Shown here piece after piece: positions 26,576-38,900 of a stretch of 64,000 nucleotides of DNA. A program made the position numbers and the translations under genes. This DNA comes from Solen grandis (taxonomy: Eukaryota > Mollusca > Bivalvia > Adapedonta > Solenidae). The notes below the pieces were generated by a model, which was not told the DNA's origin, ran no database searches, and saw only the letters and a list, made by a program, of their open reading frames with translations. Position 1 is the first letter of the stretch. Every line of letters begins with the position of its first letter. The stretch covers positions 71,812,903 to 71,876,902 of the forward strand of contig CM037781.1 in NCBI GenBank assembly GCA_021229015.1, written 5' to 3'.

Positions 26576-26635
26576 GTTTTGTCAAACAATTTTTTTATAT
26601 TTTTTTTTCTCATATCAATTCCAAACAATTATCAA

Positions 26636-26867
26636 GGGCCTCCATGGCTGAGAGGGTAGAGTTGCTGACTTTTACACTCACACAGCCCATCACCGCCTGG
26701 TTCGAATCCCGACAGGGTCATTCAGATTTTCATGTGAGGAAGTCTTCCAGCTGACTTGCAGAGGGTCAGTGGTCTACTGGGTTGCCTCTGTGCATTCGGG
26801 GTTTCCTCCAGCAGCAATAAGCTGGACGTCACTATATGACTGAAATAAGGTCACAATGATGGTAAAC
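26636..26867 (+). mobile_element. tRNA-derived SINE (MetaSINE-like), copy 2, inside the Harbinger-like element
   Basis: Same head, centre and tail as 3777-4035: GGGCCTCCATGGCTGAGAGG, B box GGTTCGAATCC, GAGGAAGTCTTCCAGCTGAC. Flanked by a 13-bp duplication CCAAACAATTATC (26621-26633 and 26868-26880), so the insertion is complete and younger than the host transposon. Confidence 0.75.
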
Positions 26868-28782
26868 CCAAACAATTATCTCATACATGTCATAATCCTT
26901 GATTTTCAAAAGGGGGGTTTTGGGTGTGTAAGTTGATAGGAATTTCAAGTGCAAATGCTTTATAGTTAAGAACTGAGTTCGATACCCAACAATGTTTCAC
27001 TGTGGAGAAATGTGTGTAAGCAGATGGGTTCCTTAGAGGGGTGAGCAAATGGCAGGTTCGATTCCCATGAAAATAATTTTTTTTTAACTTGTGATAAATT
27101 ATGTTGCAGTAGCTTTCCGAGGCTTTGTATTTTCCTACGAGCAGCGTCAAATTTTTTTTTTCTACACTGCAAGGAGCAAAATAAGAAGCCACGGAAAGCT
27201 ACTGTAACATAGGTTTCCTTTTATTACATACCTATACATTTGCAAAACACAAGAGGTCAATTTTTAGTATGTTTTTGTGACCTTTTATTCCGTTTTTTTT
27301 TTTTTTTTTTTAAACCATAACTTCCATCAATGGCGGATGAATTTTACTATTGAATTCAGATCATGTAGTCTATGCAGTATGACGTGATTTTGTGTAGAAT
27401 GACGTCATATTATGTATTAGACAATGACATAATACGGATTTTCAATCTGTTAAGTTGTATTTGCGTCTTGTGTTTTGTGTGATTTAGGGCTAGACAATTT
27501 ATAGGTATATAATAAATAAATTTATTCTGTAAAATGCATATTTCATATAGAAATACAATGAGAAGATGAGAAATAAAATGTATATTTAAAAAAAAAAACA
27601 GGAAATGAGATCAAATGTCAGTGAAGGCTTTGTAAGTTTCAAAGTTCTAACTGATCCATGAGTAATTAGATAAAAGTAAAGTTCATCATTGCATTTGATC
27701 TAGGCTTTTTTGTCCTCTGATCCTGGTTGATACGTGCACACCTTGAAGTTGCTTTGCACTATCTGTAATAATAAAGAATATATATAAAGTAAATAGATGA
27801 TTAAATAACAAAAAAACAAATTATAAATATGAATTTGAATGTTGTGTTATTCTCTGTTTGTGAATCAAACTTATTTCTCAACACAGACTCATTACTTATT
27901 TTTTGTTTACATGCAATTATATACAAGACCCCTTTTGGGAAATAATTTGACTGTGGGGTGTGTTGTTGAGTCTTTGATATTAATGTAAAAGAAGCAACAT
28001 AGATTTTAAATACCACTGATGATTAATCACATTCTACGGAAAGAATTGGATCATATGTATACTTACGATATGCTTCTTTAGTCCACGTACGATCAGTAGA
28101 GTGTTTCACGTCGTGAAAGTTGATATCTTCAAATCGACTTCATAACCGCGAAATTACATGACACTTTCACTGTAACTCTGTTTACTTCGAGGTTTCTCGT
28201 CATCATTTCAGGTTTAGTAAATATTTCTTGTCACTTAAGGACGTTTTCTACAGTTTCATAAAAAAATAGTTTTTTCTAGATTTTTTTTGATTTTTTCATA
28301 TATGATGTAAAATTTTATGATAAGTTTAAAATTGAAAAGAAAAGAGTATGTTATCGTGTTGGTTTTTTTGCAAAATGACCGTTTCCATGGCAACCGTCCA
28401 CAGCGTTCGCATTCGGCACTGTTTATATCAGGATTTTAGGTATAATACGGACCCCATATCAAAAACACCGGTTACTTTCGTTTATTTTTAATTAAAATAT
28501 AATAATAAATACTTACAATTGATGCAATAAAGGTCAAAGAAGGTGATATTTGAAAGGTTTCTATGAACTCGCAAAGTTAAGGAAATATATAAGGGAGCAC
28601 CTGCGTTTCCTTAAACATAAGATTAAATCTAAGTGAAAACATACGGATCTTATTTATTATCTTAAAAGTTAAGGAAAATCTAACATGTTAAGATAAATCT
28701 TATTGAAATCTTAGATTTAAGGGGAAAATCTATAATCTTAGATAAATCTTAAAGTTAAGATGTATATTGAATACCACCCCTG

Positions 28783-31700
28783 GCCCTCTTGGTCTATAAT
28801 TATGCCGTCAACGTGCATTTTTATGCTGAGATAATTTGATTTGTGATAAAATGTGATATTACAGATACGTCATTTCAGCAAATAATTGGAAACTCTCAGG
28901 TTATAACAAATCATGAACATTTATTATCTATGTTGGACCTTCGATTAAGATATGTTCATAAATACCCACCTGATCCCTTATATTATCTACAGATTATCTG
29001 CAATATCGTAATCCTATCAATAGGTGTGGAATTTTACGGCCATCGATTCAGTTGTTTCTAACAAGTTCCGAAAACTGCCTTATTATGTAAATATAAATAC
29101 AAGCCATCTAAAAATATAAAAGTGGAAGCACCACTTCATCTGGGGGTACACCTTTCTCCGAATAAAAACAAATGTTATGCATCTTGAGAAAACATTACTT
29201 CATTTTCTGTAAAGAACTTCACTGGCATAGGAGGTAAAATTGATTGGCCTGCAGTTCCCTGACACATATAGTATATACACACCTTAACATTCACACCGTG
29301 CACGGGTTATATATAGGGACACACATCAGATCATGTATGTCCTACGACAACCAATCTGACTACGTGACAGAGCTCGGTCGATTCCGGAAGTCTTCGTGTA
29401 AATATTCGGGAAATCTGCGTGAAGGCGTAGAGGAGTTATTTAATATATTGCTAAATATATCGACATCAATCGAGTTAATCGTTTGACCTACAGAGACAAT
29501 TCTTTTGCACATCGTCAAAAGAAATATTGAATTTTCATAGTTTCACCTTTTTGTTGTACTTATTGCATTGATTTTGGGAAGTATAGCAACTTTAAGTATG
29601 TAGCATTACTCGATAATCAACTACTAAAACGTAGTCATATCATGTAAGTATTTAAAGTATTTTCAATGACATAAATGATTTATAGTAATATTTTATAATT
29701 TAAGAATAACTTTCCAATTAATTTATATTTTTCTGATTATAAGAAAACAATCCTAGCAAAAAATAAATAAATAAATAAATGGTTCTCTTTCTCTCGTTCT
29801 CTCTCTCTCTTCCGGCCATCTTTCACTATCTTTCTATCCCCCTTTTCCTTCTATCTATTTCTCTATATCTATTTCGTTCACTTTTTTGTAACCAAAAATA
29901 GATGAAATGCAGATAACAAAATATTTACAATGTGTTAAGATATACGTGTTGACCAATCATTTGTAAGTACTGGGACCTGTTACGGCTTGCATCGGAACAA
30001 GAAGACAATTAGAGAAGATAGATTAAAATATTCGTGAAATATTCGTGAGTATTATCTTTATTTGCTCGACTTAAGGGGTTGACCTTACTTTTATAATCCG
30101 ACAATAATATATTATTTAGATTATTCGTTACGGACATTTCAACTAGAAAGTAGATAATATGTCTTTATAATAATCTAATTAATTTGCATTAACTTATTTC
30201 TGTCACTACACCGGCTCATATTAATGTCGTTTTTATCCGGCAGAGGAATGATTTTCAAAAAAAAGGTGAATTTACTTTAAACTTAATTGTAATGTTTATG
30301 ACTGTATTGCTTTGGTCCTTCTTTCGTTCTCCAATAGTTTTCCTCCAATCTGTTTTAACAAGTGGTGGACACTCCACGGGTAATGGCTTCTTCAGTTTTC
30401 TTTTTCAGTATTAGCACATTATTTAAACATCATTTGTAATGATCACTTTATATTAAAGCTCGTGTTTTAACAATACAAAACATTAGATAAAAGCTTATTT
30501 TGAATGAGGTAACTTTACATATAGATTGTATGGATGAAAATAATTCCGAGAGCATTCATTATTTGTTTACCGAGTGTGTAAAGCGAATAGTTTCATACAT
30601 TGAATACACAGCCTTGAAGTTTAACAGCTATTCTTAACTTTAGCAATTCGACGATCGAGATATGCACCTCTACAGGGAATACGAAGTAAATAATCTATTT
30701 ATAACCTACATATTTACAGTCGAAATGTGTTTTCTATGTGACTGATACATGTGTGATAATGTGTACTTGTAATAAACAATATTCAATCTTACATTCCATG
30801 ACTATTCATTGTACTTTTGGAACAAGGATAATCTATTCTATGAGATAAAATGATCTAATAATATAAGAACTGCTTATATTGATTAAGCTGTAAATACTTT
30901 ATACAAACTATATCGTAGATGATTTATTTTTCCACAGATATTGCTACATAACTTAAAATCTGACACATGTGCCGTATGTATGTTTTGGTACTGAACATAA
31001 TTACGATTACATACACTAAGATTGTGGGAACCAAAAACACATTGCCTTGGGTTCTAATTATTAGCTAAATAATACTTAAGGTTTTTTTTAAAAATTAAGA
31101 CACAACTAGGATAAATGAAGTATTATCTTAATAACTAACAATAATTCTTAAGAAATGAAACAATTGGGTATTTTCATTAGAGGTGGAATTCGACACAGTA
31201 CATAAAGTAAAGGCGTTTTTTATATACTTAAAGGCATTTTATTGTCTAAGTATCATACCGTGGACACGTTCACCAACTATTCAGTTTTTACCCCAGTTAG
31301 GATCTATCTATTGTTCTTCTAAAGGCGTAAAGACGTTGCTATGTAAAAAATGTATGTAAAATAGAAATTCGATTATTGGTATCAAAAATCTGTAAAACAT
31401 TCAAATAAATTATGTTTACATATCTGAAAATATGTAATGGTTATCTAACCGTATTTATTGACATTTTTACCCTAAGGAATTGTTCACAAATGTTTTGGTG
31501 AATTATCTCTATATAGAATGCATTAGAAAACGACCACACCTCTCTTGCGTATTTAAGCATAGAAGCAACATACAAATCGAAAATATTAAACTTAATAATT
31601 ACGGACACATTAAAGTCTTTTGTAATGTCAGAAAATGACTTCATAGCTCGAGGCGCTTTAGCCCCTTATATGTTTGTTGCCTTCAATTGGGTTGTACGCT

Positions 31701-32557
31701 GGCATTGAAACGAAAGTAAAAATGAAATGGCATCAATAAAAAAAAATACATTTTGTATATGCATAATTTTAAGTTACGAAATGATTTACCAAATCGAATG
31801 TTGTCTATCTAAGATTTGCATTATCAAGTTTATGCTATAGATGATATCGATTTAGTAAACCAGTGTTTAGATTTTCTTTGTCTTGCTGTTTTGACTTAAA
31901 TGAAGATATAGGTAGATGCTGTACATCGACTGAATCATTGATCTTTGAGAATACACGTAGTATCTTATAACAATGAAATTCCGTATGATACGCAGGAGAT
32001 TCATTTTGAAACGATATCCAGAATCCAAACACGTCGACAGAATTGTTATGTATCACATATCTTGTCACCATTTTCAAATTTTTCATCGAATTTAGTTCAC
32101 AGATAAATTTTAGTTGCAGTACAAAAACGAATAAAAGAAAATAAAGTATACATACAGAAATATATAAATGATAAGCCCATGCGCACGTGAAATTAAATCA
32201 TATAAACCTCTATTGTTAAGCACGTTCGAACATATGTATATTGTGATATAAGTGCTTCATTCAAAGCGATATATTGTAAGCTACTTTAATCTTTACAAGC
32301 AGCTCATCTCCTAGTAAGAAAGTGCAATCAGTCTTAAAAAAACCTGTCAAGGGAATTAAATATTGTGACTGGTTTGAACAGATGACTTTTAAAACAGGTT
32401 AAATATGAAATATACTTTACTGAATATTAATATTGGCTGTTTAAAACAGGTTGAATGTAATGTGTCCTCTTTAATATCATGGACTTGTTTTTCATGTTAA
32501 TGTTGGCTGCTAAGAACAGTTAATATATGTATCAATACGAAGGCATACTCTATTTAG
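28783..32557. other. AT-rich intergenic sequence without a recognised gene
   Basis: No exon-like frame matching a family. CT-rich low complexity lies near 29785-29870. A weak repeat of AAAACAGGTTAAAT/AAAACAGGTTGAAT occurs near 32392 and 32444. Confidence 0.5.
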
Positions 32558-33450
32558 TCAAAGCGCACAATGTGCTGAAAGACTGTCGGTATGATTTACA
32601 TGCTGAACCATCTATACAGTCATGTAATTCTATCTCCAACTTTTAAGCAGAGTTGATATGTCATGTGACGCCATATGATACGTTTTTCCCCAACTCTAGT
32701 TACCTGTAGTAAGTCAGCTGAACTCGCTCTTTGATTCATGTAAGTTCGCCCGCAGTCCCCCAGTGCTTTGAGCGCTTTGATTTGTGCCATAATGCTCCAT
32801 TCATACCTAAAAAGGTCATGACCTACTGTACACAATCGCATTGCACTGATACGGTACTAAGCGCGGAGCGATACAAAACGATGAAATTTGATGTGGTAAT
32901 TATGCAAATCAACAGTGCCTGCCTTTCATTTACGGCTGCATAAGACCAGCAGCTACCGCCAGTCTAACCCGATGCCTGGTGACAATACTCTAGCCTGTTA
33001 CTGATCCATGGTACTCTCTAGTACATCAGATAGCATTATTTGACTGGCGGTAGCCGCCAGTCTTACGTAGCCGTAAATCAAAAGCATGTACTGTTGATTT
33101 GTATAATTACCACAGCCATTTTACCGTTTTGTATCGCTCCGCGCTCCGCGTGCCCAGTAGCGTACCAATGCAATGTGATAGTTCACATCAGGTTACTAAT
33201 TTCATGTCCTCTTATGAATGGAACCACACTCGGGATCATGATGAAACATATCAGAGTGCTCACGGCACTGAGATATACTGCTGACAGGTTTCAACTGACC
33301 TACCACTAATAACTAGGGTTGCAAGAGAACGTGTCACATTACCTTTAACTCTATCAAGATTAACCCTGTTTAAACACTGGATTTAGAATTACTCGCTGGT
33401 TCAACATGTAAATTCTGCCGACAGTCTTTCAGCGCATTGTGCGCTTTGAT
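32558..33450. mobile_element. Foldback element: two inverted arms of about 407 bp
   Basis: Left arm 32558-32964 and right arm 33042-33450 are reverse complements over nearly their full length. The outer ends are TCAAAGCGCACAATG and the inner ends CTACCGCCAGTC, with a 77-bp loop between. ATTTAG occurs just outside both ends (32552-32557 and 33454-33460), a possible target duplication. No coding frame. Structure is that of a foldback/MITE-type DNA element. Confidence 0.8.
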
Positions 33451-34445
33451 ACAAATTTAGTTAAAATAAAGTGCGTAACACAAAGCCAGGCCTTTTAATG
33501 CATACTTATATAATTTAGAGGTTAAAAACGAATCTTGGACTAGATCTCACACAGACATCTGCCCCAATTTTGGATCCCCAACCCGTTTTTATAAGAGCTA
33601 TTTTTACAGAGCAGGAAGTTAATTTCATGCAACGAAGGGAGGCATATTGTAAGAAGTTGTTTCCTTCATGACAAGAGCGTTTTGTCAAAGTTATTATACT
33701 GACGCGTTTTTGTTCTTTGTTATTGTTGTAATTTTTAAATTTATCTACACAGAATTTTCAGCATTATATTGTTATATACATATATATTACAACACATATA
33801 GACATGCGATGTGTCAATATAATCTTTACTTATTCGTTACAGGATAACGAATGAAAACGAGAATGGAAATGAAAATGAAAACGAGAATGGAAAATGTTAC
33901 AGTGTATGTTTTATTTTTGCATAGATAATGTCATCATTATTTTATTGATGACGTAGTCACACCCTTTCATGCTTATTCGGTTTATGGATTAATAAGATAA
34001 CAAAGAATTCGTTAAAGGTCAAATGACATATTCTATTTCAGTTCAGAGCGGATTTAGGGATTACGTCTTCATATTGAAAATCAAAAGGAACAATGGTAAA
34101 TATGCAGTAAAAACTCATTATTATATGCAATTATGGCTGTACTTTGTGATAATGATTAATATTATTCTATATCGATTTTTTATGATAAATCAGTGCAATT
34201 AATTTGTTTCCACATGATCAACCTGTACATAGCTATATTTCACATTATGGGTGTAGTTTGTTGCGGCGGCGACTGATTATATCATGCTTTGGATGTATGT
34301 TGCAAAAGCTAAATATAAATGTACACAGTGACAACTTTTGTTTACTGATTAAAAAAAGACACGATAAATTAGGTACACAGTTAAGCATTATATTGTAGGT
34401 ATGTTATTGCTAATGAGTTGTGTTGTCTGATTTATGACAAATAGG
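33451..34445. other. Intergenic sequence without a recognised gene
   Basis: Contains a short purine-rich repeat (AAACGAGAATGGAAATG near 33855-33890). Nothing else recognised. Confidence 0.5.
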
Positions 34446-34680
34446 ATCAGCCACGGTAGCTTAGTAGTTAGAGAATCCACACCTTAATCGTGAGACCCAG
34501 ATACTGCATTCCAAACACAATAATAAAAGTGCTCTTATGCGTTCAGCTTAAATGGGTAGTTCCAGAACTGGTAGACACGGTTTCAAGATAATGTGATATA
34601 TTTCTCGTTCCTGAAGATTAGACCCCAAATGTCGTTGCTATGCTTTACCAAAGTAGACAAATACAGCTATATTTCAGGGT
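34446..34680 (+). mobile_element. Degenerate SINE upstream of HSPA12-like copy 2
   Basis: tRNA-like head with GTAGCTTAGTAGTTAGAG, then TTATGCGTTCAGCTTAAAT and ACGGTTTCAAGATAATG. Paralogous to the remnant at 13200-13490. Confidence 0.5.
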
Positions 34681-35708
34681 TATATGTTACGTATGAAATG
34701 AATCATAGTCATACATGTATTTTCTCCCATGAATGAAACTGTCCTAATTATCTGAGATTTCATATTTTGAACAAATGGTTTATAAATCCCTTAGCGTAGG
34801 TAAATATACAATCCCACTCTTCATATCTAACGTCATTTGATACATGTACCATGTGATCAAGTCTTACCAAATGACTTTAGATGACGTTTTCGTGATTGCT
34901 CTATGAAGTGTATATAGATGAATAGCAGTTTTGGTCTATTCAGAGGACTGAATGACAAATGACATTACTTAATATTGAATCCTTTTACTTTATATGGATA
35001 TCGTTTTGCATTAAATAATCGAGCTCATTGTAATTTGCTTTTGGTGTCGCGGATATGGGTGTTTGATTTTCGCACTTACTATTTTACAGGTTGTCATTTG
35101 TATGACTTTAGTTAGTAAAGTTTATGGTGTGCATTTTGAAAACATGCTTAATTTATATGAAGACAATAAGACAAATAGATAACCTTGGAAATTCGACACT
35201 ATCACCCCTCTATACTTCATCAGAGACTTTTACATGACATGCCTGTTATAATACAATTAGGAACAATTTCACGCACCGTCGAAATACTTTCATAACTGAA
35301 ATTGCCTGGTGAGTCTAGAGGTTTCCAAATTGATGTTGACATTCCATGTTCAAAATATTACGGTTGATATAGATTATTCCAATTTAAATTGCTTGACCCG
35401 TCACAAGAAAACAATTCCCGGTAGAATAGGATAATTAATTTCCGGTTTGTAATACGAGATACTGCTTTAGACTTATTTTTTTTTCAAAAATCCTTAATAA
35501 AACTTAGGTTAATTAATTTCTTCAGCGCCAGAGAGTTTATTGGTCAATGTTATTTTGTTAATCATTTGGATAGACATAACTTGGGAGCTGGCATGTTGTG
35601 TGACTGTCTATGAAATATGTAAAAGAAGAAAGTAGAGAGCGTTGATTGTCGATCACCAGCAGTGATACTGTATACGCACATCTAAACATGTTCCTTCTGC
35701 CTTACTAG
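34446..35708 (+). promoter_or_regulatory. Upstream region of HSPA12-like copy 2, homologous to that of copy 1
   Basis: Duplicated counterpart of 13200-14333. It starts with a recognisable tRNA-like SINE head (34446-34500, with GTAGCTTAGTAGTTAGAG) and keeps the ACTTGGGAGCTGGCATG block. Relative to copy 1 it has about 55 extra bases just before the first recognised exon. The missing 5' exon should lie here, but no start codon joins convincingly to the Hsp70 frame. Confidence 0.45.
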
Positions 35709-35896
35709 GCTTCAAAACGTGGGGAAGCCATCCTTGTGGCCGCCATAGACTTCGGGACCACATACTCTGGCTGGGCTTTTTCATTCCGATGTGATTTTGT
35801 GGTTGAACCGACCAGGATTTCCGCCAGGCATTGGATAGTTGATCAAATTTTGTCACCAAAAGGTGATGATAACCCCTCCCCCCACTTCTCTCTCCC

Positions 35897-35950
<54 letters not shown>

Positions 35951-38900
35951 GTGTGTGTGTATATATATATATCTTATTGCTGAGACCTAGTGTCAGGTAA
36001 ATCCACTGGCAGTTTTGATACGCCCATAGTCTATCAGTTGCATTACATTTAGCATTAAGATTTGATTTGAATACTTATTCTTGAAGGGGTGCCGTTGTAA
36101 AATACAATAAGTATGAACCCATAGATTTTTTGGTTTGAGTACACAGTGATTACAATCCTCTAATTACAATCCCAGGCACAGACTAATGGTCAACAGTAAT
36201 ATCAGACATGAAGTGTTCAATGGAACGAAGTATAAGATGCAATAATTTATTATTCAATAAACATATTAAACAAAATATAGTTTTAAGATGGATTTTAGTA
36301 TATGGAAAGGCCCCAATTTCACCTAGAATAACTAATAATTATAATTACTGATTACCTGATTCGTCATATCTAATGAAATAAGTCAATGACAGGTAAGGCA
36401 TATATGGCAAAGTAAGGCTCGATTTTCAAAAAAAAAAAAAAGAAAAAGAAAAAAGAAAAGAAAAAGAAAGGACTGGATATGTTCAAATTGGATTATTAGA
36501 TATTAACCGTTTCTAATGTTTCTTTCGGATCAAAATTGTTATAGGAAGTATAACCATGTGTAGTATCAACTATTATTCAGAAAATTGACCATCTTCGGTA
36601 TCTGTATGTCCATTTTACTAAAAAAAAAAAGATATTTCATGAAAATTATGTTACTGCTCTAATAAAACATTGCAAATGTCCTATGTTCATTAAGTCATTA
36701 TTAAAATGTTACTTGTTTTCACTAACCCGACTGACCCTTTTTTTGTACCGACCCTTTTTTTCGTAGCATTCGGGTTATTATGGTTGCAAAACGCTGTTTT
36801 TCGTCACTAAAAATATAAGGTAAAAATGGAGAAAAAAAATGAAAAAAAAAGTACAGCCGACCTACTGACCCATTTTTAGTGGATATTAGAGGAAACAAAC
36901 AATTTATTTTTCCGCCTAATTTTAAATGTTCAACTCACTCAATACAGGATATATTCCTTGTTCAATAATTAAATGTAAAACTCGCTATTAAGGACAGTTA
37001 ATCCAATCTTATACCCGCACTAATATTTTTCCGCACCCGTTCATAGGCATAGGACCGACGAGTATACTGTTACATCCGGATGGTAAGACGGTGCACTCAT
37101 TCGGTTATGCTGCTGAGAATAAATACGCTGAACTGGCAGAAAATGGTGAAAACGAAAAATGGTATTTCTTCAAGCGGTTCAAGATGTCGCTTTTCAAGTA
37201 CACAGTAAGTGTATAAATATCTTTATCTCTCTCTTTTCCGTCAATCCGCTGCCCATCTATCAATCATGTTATATATATATATATTCTTTAAAGACATTTG
37301 TATTTTTCATGCGTATAACAAATACACTGTTTAATACTTTTCTTTTTCATTGATAAGATAGTTTAACCTGCAAGTATAATAAATTATTTTATCATATTAG
37401 ATACAAGTCAACCCATTTCCATTATGGTGTGTTTGATTTTCCCTATATGTTGTTAATTTCGCAATTTTGTGATGGCTGAAATACACATTAATTTCAATCA
37501 AATTAAAGCAATTTTTATTAGAGAAACATGTCTAGTATGTTTTAATACGTGTAGGGGAACTATATTCTTTATATACTATAACTATATTCTTTCCCTTTTC
37601 GGAATTTATTAAGTATAATTAATTCATTCGTTGTGTTATCAATACGGTAATATTGTAACGTGCAATCACAAGTGGACAAGAAAAATATCAATTAAAACCG
37701 AGCAATTAGTCTCAAACGTATGTCTGAGACACATTTAAATACCAATCCCAACCCTATGTGAACCATTCCGAGCGAAATATCCCCTCAAAAATACCATAGT
37801 AACAATTTGTAAAATGATAAAACCCTTTATTAACTGAACACTGTTTCAAACACGGTTCAGTTACTCAAACACTTGCTGAAACATACCCCAAATCCTTCTA
37901 ATGCAGCGTAAAACCATAGTACACAATGCTGTAGTAAACATCAAGCCCTTGCTTCAGACACCGTGTTTGGAGCAATTATACATTTGCCTGAACTGGAACA
38001 ACGACCAAGGTTGAAACAACGGATACTCAGCAAGATATAAATCATACTCAGACGTAATATTTGACAGACAATGCTTCGCCTGATACTCTGAGCTGAAGCA
38101 ACAACTTATCCAGCTATACATCTTAAATCTGTCAAACAAGCAACAAACTACATGTAACCCAGTCTGACCACTCTAGCAATGTTTGGAGACCGTACTCTAA
38201 AGCTTTATTAAAAACACCCTGGCCGCGAGCAAACCCCAATCTTCAGCAACAACCTTGCTCCAGACAACATAGGGAAAACCCAAGAAACATAGACTCTGAA
38301 TCAACCCCGGTTTACACACCCAAAACCATAAGGCTTCATCCTCATTACCATGTGCTGAACATGAGCCAAGACGTCACGCAAAACTCTGTGCAGAAGCAGC
38401 AACTTATCAGGCTACATATCTAAAGGCTCTCTGCTATCACCGAGACCGTTACAGACAAACTGCACACCACCAGCCATAACTAAATTCTAAGCGAACCCCT
38501 ATATGTACTGCAAACAAATCACGTGACCAATTATTGATGAATTCTTCCGGGTGAAACAATTCCAAAGAAATAAGTAGAACGTAAGCTTCTTGTGAAACAA
38601 TAACAGTAAATTAATTAACTACAAGTAGAAATTTTGATGCTAAAGCATCAAGTCGCCGGAGAAGTTTAGTGTGCAAGTCATTACCTTTCAGTGTCATGTT
38701 AAAGTTTGACGGACCATCTGAATATGCATGAATGTCGAAGTATGGTTCAATATACATAATACATGTATATATATAAACAAGTCGGGAAGGTGTTAATACA
38801 AATTAGTGTATCAAATATATAAAACCTAACGTGCCGATGCATTAAAAGCGCATTGAACTTGGCCTAGAAATGATAATGATAAACATGCTGACCTTTCTTT

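Larger units (their letters stand above)
25054..28779. mobile_element. Harbinger-like DNA transposon, decayed, with SINE insertion
   Basis: Inverted ends share GTATTCAATATACATCTTA (left from 25060, right complement ending 28773). They continue as long imperfect inverted subterminal regions (about 25054-25215 and 28600-28779) rich in ATCTTAAG and TTAAATCTAAG. A 3-bp duplication CTG flanks the element (25051-25053, 28780-28782). A 3-bp duplication, GGG-starting ends and an internal Myb/SANT-like frame fit PIF/Harbinger. No DDE transposase was found, so this copy is non-autonomous or internally rearranged. Confidence 0.7.
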
